8,465 bases of DNA from Xanthobacteraceae bacterium (GTDB lineage Bacteria; Pseudomonadota; Alphaproteobacteria; Rhizobiales; Xanthobacteraceae): NCBI GenBank assembly GCA_030043175.1, contig JASHYD010001311.1, forward strand, positions 1-8,465. The letters run 5' to 3'. How positions within the stretch are numbered: position 1 is the stretch's first letter; every line of letters begins with the position of its first letter. Below are positions 5,925 to 8,465 of the stretch, one piece after another. The translations under genes and the position numbers were made by a program. The notes under the pieces are model-generated. The model searched no databases. It was not told the DNA's origin and worked only from the letters and a program-made list of their open reading frames with translations.

Positions 5925-6065
5925 AATCCGACGACATCACGACTAGGGAACGGGTCTTCGACGCCGAGAAGTATCTGAGGCTCGTCCCAAGCGGGCACAT
6001 CGGCCTCTTCATGGGTTCGCGCACCCTGAAGGATACCTGGCCCGAAATCGCCCAATGGATTGGTG
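5925..6065 (+). pseudogene. PHA synthase/depolymerase-like alpha/beta hydrolase, C-terminal remnant
   Basis: In the second plus frame the sequence reads SDDITTRERVFDAEKYLRLV, then PSGHIGLFMGSRTLKDTWPE and IAQWIG. This looks like the C-terminal end of an alpha/beta hydrolase of the polyhydroxyalkanoate synthase/depolymerase kind: the acidic DDIT turn carries the catalytic Asp position and GHIGLF holds the catalytic His. The nucleophile elbow and the first three-quarters of the enzyme are gone. The preceding codons (about 5830-5925) are open in this frame but look unlike the family. It has no start signal of its own. The exact subfamily is uncertain. Confidence 0.55.
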
Positions 6066-6341
6066 ATTCTTGTCAAAGACGCCGATGAGCCGGAGGTCAT
6101 CCACTTGAGGCAACGGGCGAGGGAGCCTATGTTCGAACCGTGTCGGTCGCGCACAAGGCTCTGCTCAGTGAAAAGGAGTTGCGGTTGGCCGACGTCGATG
6201 GCCTGCGGCCAACCCATGGGCATATGCGTGAAACCTAGCCGATGATGGAGCGCGCTACGGAACATCCCTTATGTAGATTATCTGAATTTTCAGGCATGAC
6301 GCCTTCGGATACGAACATAGCGAACGGCGGGAGGCTATTCG
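6066..6341. other. non-coding or decayed stretch before the CBS-BON gene
   Basis: Two short protein-like readings overlap here without start signals: VILVKDADEPEVIHLRQRA (about 6063-6119) and GEGAYVRTVSVAHKALLSEK (about 6116-6175). I recognise neither. Upstream of the CBS gene, TATCTGAATTTTC (6279-6291) repeats exactly a 13-mer found at 1371-1383 upstream of the FixK-like gene, and here forms the near-palindrome CTGAA-TT-TTCAG (6282-6293). No TTGA-N6-TCAA box is seen. Confidence 0.45.
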
Positions 6342-7142
6342 ATGTCGAACAAAACTAGTCCCTCCAAGCAAAGTCTTATGAAAGCCTCTGATGTAATGAC
6401 CTCGCGGGTCGTATCGGTCAAAGCCGATGCGTCTATCATGACGGCTATCCGTTTGATGTTGCAAAATCATATCAGCGGATTGCCGGTGATCGGCCCCGAG
6501 GGTGAACTTGTCGGGATCGTCACGGAAGGAGATTTTTTGCGGCGCGCCGAGACTGGTACGCAGCGTCGACGATCGCGCTGGCTGGAATTTCTTATCGGAC
6601 CCGGCCGCTGGGCCGACGAGTATGTGCACGCGCGCGGCCGCAGGGTCGCGGAGGTCATGACGCCGGAGGTGATCACCATCGCTGGCGATGCACCGCTCGA
6701 CGAGGCGGTCACGCTGATGGAGCGACACCGGATCAAGCGGCTGCCTGTGGTTCGAGACAGCCGGGTTGTCGGCATTGTGAGCCGCGCTAATATTATGCAC
6801 GCGCTGGTGAGCCTTGCCGTAGAGGCCAAGTCGCCGGTAGCCACTACCGACGCTTCGATTCGCGCAAATATTCTCGCTGAGTGCGATAAACAGCCCTGGC
6901 GACCGCTCCTCAACGTCGTCGTGCGCGACCATGTCGTGCATCTCTGGGGCACTCTGACGGATGAGCGCGAGCGCCAAGCGCTCGTCGTGTTGGCCGAAAA
7001 CGTGCCGGGAGTCCAAGCCGTTCACGATCACATGGTCTGGGTCGAGCCGACGTCCGGATTCGCAATGGAGTCGATGGAGGATGAGGAACTGGAAAGAAAG
7101 GCGGCGGTTCAAACTCCGACCCTCCGCTCGGAGCGAGTTTGA
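6342..7142 (+). CDS. CBS-CBS-BON domain protein
   Basis: A 266-residue cytosolic protein. CBS repeat 1 spans about 14-70 (KASDVMTSRVVSVKADASI, GLPVIGPEGELVGIVTEGDF). A charged Arg/Trp linker follows (about 71-97). CBS repeat 2 spans about 100-157 (VAEVMTPEVITIAGDAPLDE, RIKRLPVVRDSRVVGIVSRA). A BON domain lies at about 170-235 (VVVRDHVVHLWGTLTDERER, VPGVQAVHDHM), and a short acidic/basic tail ends the protein. CBS pairs bind adenine nucleotides and act as energy sensors; BON domains bind membranes or ligands. The combination is common in rhizobial oxygen-limitation and stress regions. GGGAGG lies 7 nt before ATG 6342, fixing the start. The gene is undamaged between two remnants. No classical FixK box precedes it, so its control may differ from its neighbours. 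Confidence 0.9.
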   Translation: MSNKTSPSKQSLMKASDVMTSRVVSVKADASIMTAIRLMLQNHISGLPVIGPEGELVGIVTEGDFLRRAETGTQRRRSRWLEFLIGPGRWADEYVHARGRRVAEVMTPEVITIAGDAPLDEAVTLMERHRIKRLPVVRDSRVVGIVSRANIMHALVSLAVEAKSPVATTDASIRANILAECDKQPWRPLLNVVVRDHVVHLWGTLTDERERQALVVLAENVPGVQAVHDHMVWVEPTSGFAMESMEDEELERKAAVQTPTLRSERV

Positions 7143-7316
7143 CGGGAGTACGACTTCGCGGCCTTTCCTTGGTCGCTGCCCCCGTAGCGCCCAAACGCGG
7201 ATGTCACGCAGCTGGGCCACGAGCAAAAACGGGTGGCAACCGACAGGGAATGAGGCATTTGGCATGCAAGCCACTTTTCAGCCACTCACACGCCACGGTT
7301 TGTCAGCCCCGGATTT
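7143..7316. other. intergenic stretch between CBS-BON and the resolvase remnant
   Basis: No recognisable gene and no hairpin with T-run is seen. The N-terminal catalytic part of the downstream resolvase would be expected here but its serine motif (Y-x-R-V-S) is not found in any plus frame. Confidence 0.5.
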
Positions 7317-7721
7317 GGGCGGGCGCAAAATCGTCCCGCCCTCGATCGTATGCTCAAGGACGCTCAGAGACGCAAGTTGGACGTGGTTCTGTCCTGGGCA
7401 GTCGACCGTATGGGGCGCTCGCTGTTCGATTGCTGGGCACAATCCAGCAGCTCGAAGCCTGCGGCGTGGATCCGCACCTCGATCAACAGAACATCGACAC
7501 GACGACCCTGATGGGGAAGCTGATCTTCCAGGTGACCGACGCCTTTGCTGAGTTCGAGCGCGCGATGATCAAGCAGCGTATCGATGCTGGCCCTTGCGCG
7601 GGCTCGGAATCACGGCACCAAGTCGGGCGCGCCGATCGGTCGAACAAATGTAAGTCATCAAACTATCGATAGGTTAGAACACTAAACTAATAACATTTCA
7701 TTTCATCTGCAAGGTGCTAAC

Positions 7722-7895
7722 ATGAAGATACGCATGGTCGTTGAGTATGATAATGATGCTAAGATTGATCCAGGTGATATCACTATAGTGGATGAAATGC
7801 TAAAGCAAGAAAAGCAATACTGGATTCATCATGGTCTTGATATTAACTACGCATTGGCAGTAGGGGGAACAGTCACATTCGAGCTAGTGAAATGA
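7722..7895 (+). CDS. small protein of unknown function in the AT-rich insert, 57 aa
   Basis: ATG 7722 is preceded by AAGGTG with a 5-nt gap, a good Shine-Dalgarno. The 57-residue product starts MKIRMVVEYDNDAKIDPGDI and ends GGTVTFELVK. It is acidic in the middle, has no signal peptide or membrane span, and its ends (KIRMVVEYD and TVTFELV) look like beta strands around a central helix (IVDEMLKQEKQYWIHH), suggesting a compact alpha/beta fold. Codons are strongly A/T-ending (GAT, AAT, GAA, AAA), unlike every other gene here, which points to transfer from an AT-rich source. I do not recognise it. A small phage- or plasmid-type accessory protein is a possibility but cannot be supported from sequence alone. 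Confidence 0.6.
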   Translation: MKIRMVVEYDNDAKIDPGDITIVDEMLKQEKQYWIHHGLDINYALAVGGTVTFELVK

Positions 7896-7896
7896 G

Positions 7897-7910
7897 AATA
7901 ATTAATTATT
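7897..7910. terminator. AT-only palindrome after the small gene
   Basis: AATAATTAATTATT is a perfect 14-bp palindrome beginning 2 nt after the TGA of the small gene. It lacks G or C, so it would be a weak hairpin; a terminator role is possible but it may equally be a protein-binding site. Confidence 0.25.
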
Positions 7911-8166
7911 ATAGCGGACGTATTAGTTTACTTATAATGTATACGTTATTTTAACTTGTAGACTTGGCAAGATCTTGCAGCCCCCTCCAATGGGATTATG
8001 GGGTGCGCTTGCGCACTACACCGATCGAGGTTACGAGGGAGGAGTGGGTTCGCGAGGCGTTGGGCCAGGGTTCAGCTATCGCAAGGCAGCTGAGGCTGGC
8101 GATGTCTCGGTCGGCACGGTGGCGCGGATTGCTGCCGCGTCGCGCCCTTTAAGCGCTGCGATATAG

Positions 8167-8426
8167 CCGGCCGTCTAAGAAGCCCGTGGGCGCGTTTCCC
8201 GAGAGCTGGGGCTGCTTGGTAGCGGTCTCGGCCTTTTCGCGCTCGGCGGCCGTCGCTGGGCTTCGATCGGGCCTTTCCGGAGCCATCGTAGAAACTCAAG
8301 CCCCCATCGCCGGGACCCCCCTCCTGCGAGCTAAGCCGGGTCAGTTAGGGTCCCATAGCGCCCGATGGTCGCGCCATAATCAGCATAGCAAGCGACCAAA
8401 AAAAGTTTAATCACGGTGGGGCAGTC
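8167..8426. other. intergenic stretch after the resolvase remnant
   Basis: No gene is supported. One short frame reads GLLGSGLGLFALGGRRW (about 8208-8260), a hydrophobic segment followed by Arg-Arg, with no start signal; it could be a chance product of GC-rich DNA. Confidence 0.45.
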
Positions 8427-8440
8427 TTGATCCGAGTCAA
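8427..8440. promoter_or_regulatory. FixK/FNR box near the right edge
   Basis: TTGATCCGAGTCAA is a perfect TTGA-N6-TCAA site. Rightward class II spacing puts the transcript start near 8475, just outside the window, so the controlled gene is probably beyond the right edge. No good leftward target is seen. Confidence 0.6.
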
Positions 8441-8465
8441 TGCCGGGCTTTCCAGCGCCTCGTGG

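Larger units (their letters stand above)
7683..7930. repeat. 10-bp inverted repeat flanking the small gene
   Basis: TAAACTAATA (7683-7692) and its exact reverse complement TATTAGTTTA (7921-7930) bracket the small gene symmetrically (29 nt before its start, 25 nt after its stop). They do not lie at the resolvase junctions. In AT-rich DNA a 10-mer match has some chance of arising at random. Confidence 0.45.
7639..8027. mobile_element. AT-rich insert splitting the resolvase remnant
   Basis: Resolvase sequence is interrupted between GAPIG (about 7640) and EVTREEW (about 8027). The 7-mer CCGATCG occurs at both junctions (7632-7638 and 8021-8027); removing one copy and everything between rejoins the resolvase in frame as SGAPIEVTREEW. 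By my count 7681-7960 is about 34% GC, far below the flanks. Inside are a small gene (7722-7895), a 10-bp inverted repeat TAAACTAATA / TATTAGTTTA (7683-7692 and 7921-7930) enclosing it, a 14-bp AT palindrome just after its stop, and GCAAGATCTTGC (7967-7978). No transposase and no matching terminal inverted repeats at the junctions are seen, so the class of element is unknown. Confidence 0.5.
7317..8166 (+). pseudogene. serine recombinase (resolvase/invertase), truncated, frameshifted and interrupted
   Basis: Pieces of one resolvase-family site-specific recombinase. Frame 3 (about 7317-7430) reads RAQNRPALDRMLKDAQRRK and then LDVVLSWAVDRMGRSLFD. A one-base deletion after 7430 moves to frame 2: LLGTIQQLEACGVD, DQQNIDTTT, GKLIFQVTDAFAEFERAMIK. 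One extra base near 7592 restores frame 3: LARARNHGTKSGAPIGRTN. Coding similarity then stops. After roughly 370-390 bp it resumes with IEVTREEWVREALGQG, another shift near 8070, and the C-terminal helix-turn-helix SYRKAAEAGDVSVGTVARIA ending in a TAG at 8164-8166. The N-terminal domain with the nucleophilic serine is missing. The intact enzyme would recombine DNA for transposon resolution or inversion. Three shifts, a truncation and an insertion make it clearly dead. Confidence 0.82.

Noticed and set aside
5326..6024. Long minus-strand open frame opposite the DUF992 gene
   Set aside because: It is antisense to a clear DUF992 coding region with a signal peptide and Shine-Dalgarno; its composition is what the complement of GC-rich codons gives.
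6255..7274. Long minus-strand open frame (over 300 codons) opposite the CBS-BON gene
   Set aside because: The plus strand encodes complete CBS and BON domains with a perfect ribosome site; the antisense frame has no recognisable domain and is a common artefact in GC-rich genes.
7639..8020. Insert as an integron cassette or group II intron
   Set aside because: No convincing attC core pair was found around the small gene, and no GTGYG 5' end or domain V-like hairpin is visible; a covariance-model search would be needed to be certain.
1..8465. CRISPR array, tRNA or rRNA gene
   Set aside because: No regularly spaced direct repeats, no TTCGA-type T-arm with matching acceptor stem, and no rRNA-like conserved segments were seen on either strand.

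Overview
The window looks like a piece of an accessory region from a Bradyrhizobium-like alphaproteobacterium (Nitrobacteraceae). This rests on recognising proteins typical of that group (a FixK-type Crp/Fnr regulator, a FixJ-like lone receiver, DUF992, CBS-BON and several small rhizobial hypothetical proteins) and on the GC-rich codon use. No database search was possible, so family names come from reading the translations.

Layout, left to right: a possible minus-strand frame running off the left edge; a receiver-only response regulator (263-631); a decayed Sel1-repeat gene (740-1255); an intact FixK-like activator (1437-2117); a small membrane-protein gene (2152-2310) overlapping by 4 bp a secreted ClpP-like (COG3904-type) protein (2307-2906); a broken Cys-rich secreted protein on the minus strand (3253-3031), divergent from an intact Gly/Tyr-rich secreted protein (3501-3866); remnants of an NAD(P)H-quinone oxidoreductase, of PhoU and of a small hypothetical protein (3881-4620); an intact 62-aa minus-strand protein (4818-4630); a gene-poor stretch; a DUF992 secreted protein (5344-5826); the tail of a PHA-type alpha/beta hydrolase (about 5925-6065); an intact CBS-CBS-BON protein (6342-7142); and a resolvase pseudogene (about 7317-8166). 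The resolvase is split by an AT-rich insert that carries one small gene (7722-7895).

The unifying signal is regulatory. Five perfect TTGA-N6-TCAA (FixK/FNR) boxes and one near-match lie in non-coding DNA. Four of the five perfect boxes sit where a class II activator would place a transcript start about 27-57 nt before a recognisable start site; the fifth points off the right edge. With a FixK-like activator encoded in the middle, the region is best read as an oxygen-limitation (microoxic) regulon island. It is heavily eroded: at least seven genes are truncated or frameshifted, yet their neighbours and several FixK boxes are intact.

The least explained item is the insert in the resolvase. It is about 34% GC over 7681-7960, has a 57-codon gene with a good Shine-Dalgarno, a 10-bp inverted repeat around that gene, and a 7-bp direct repeat at the apparent junctions.
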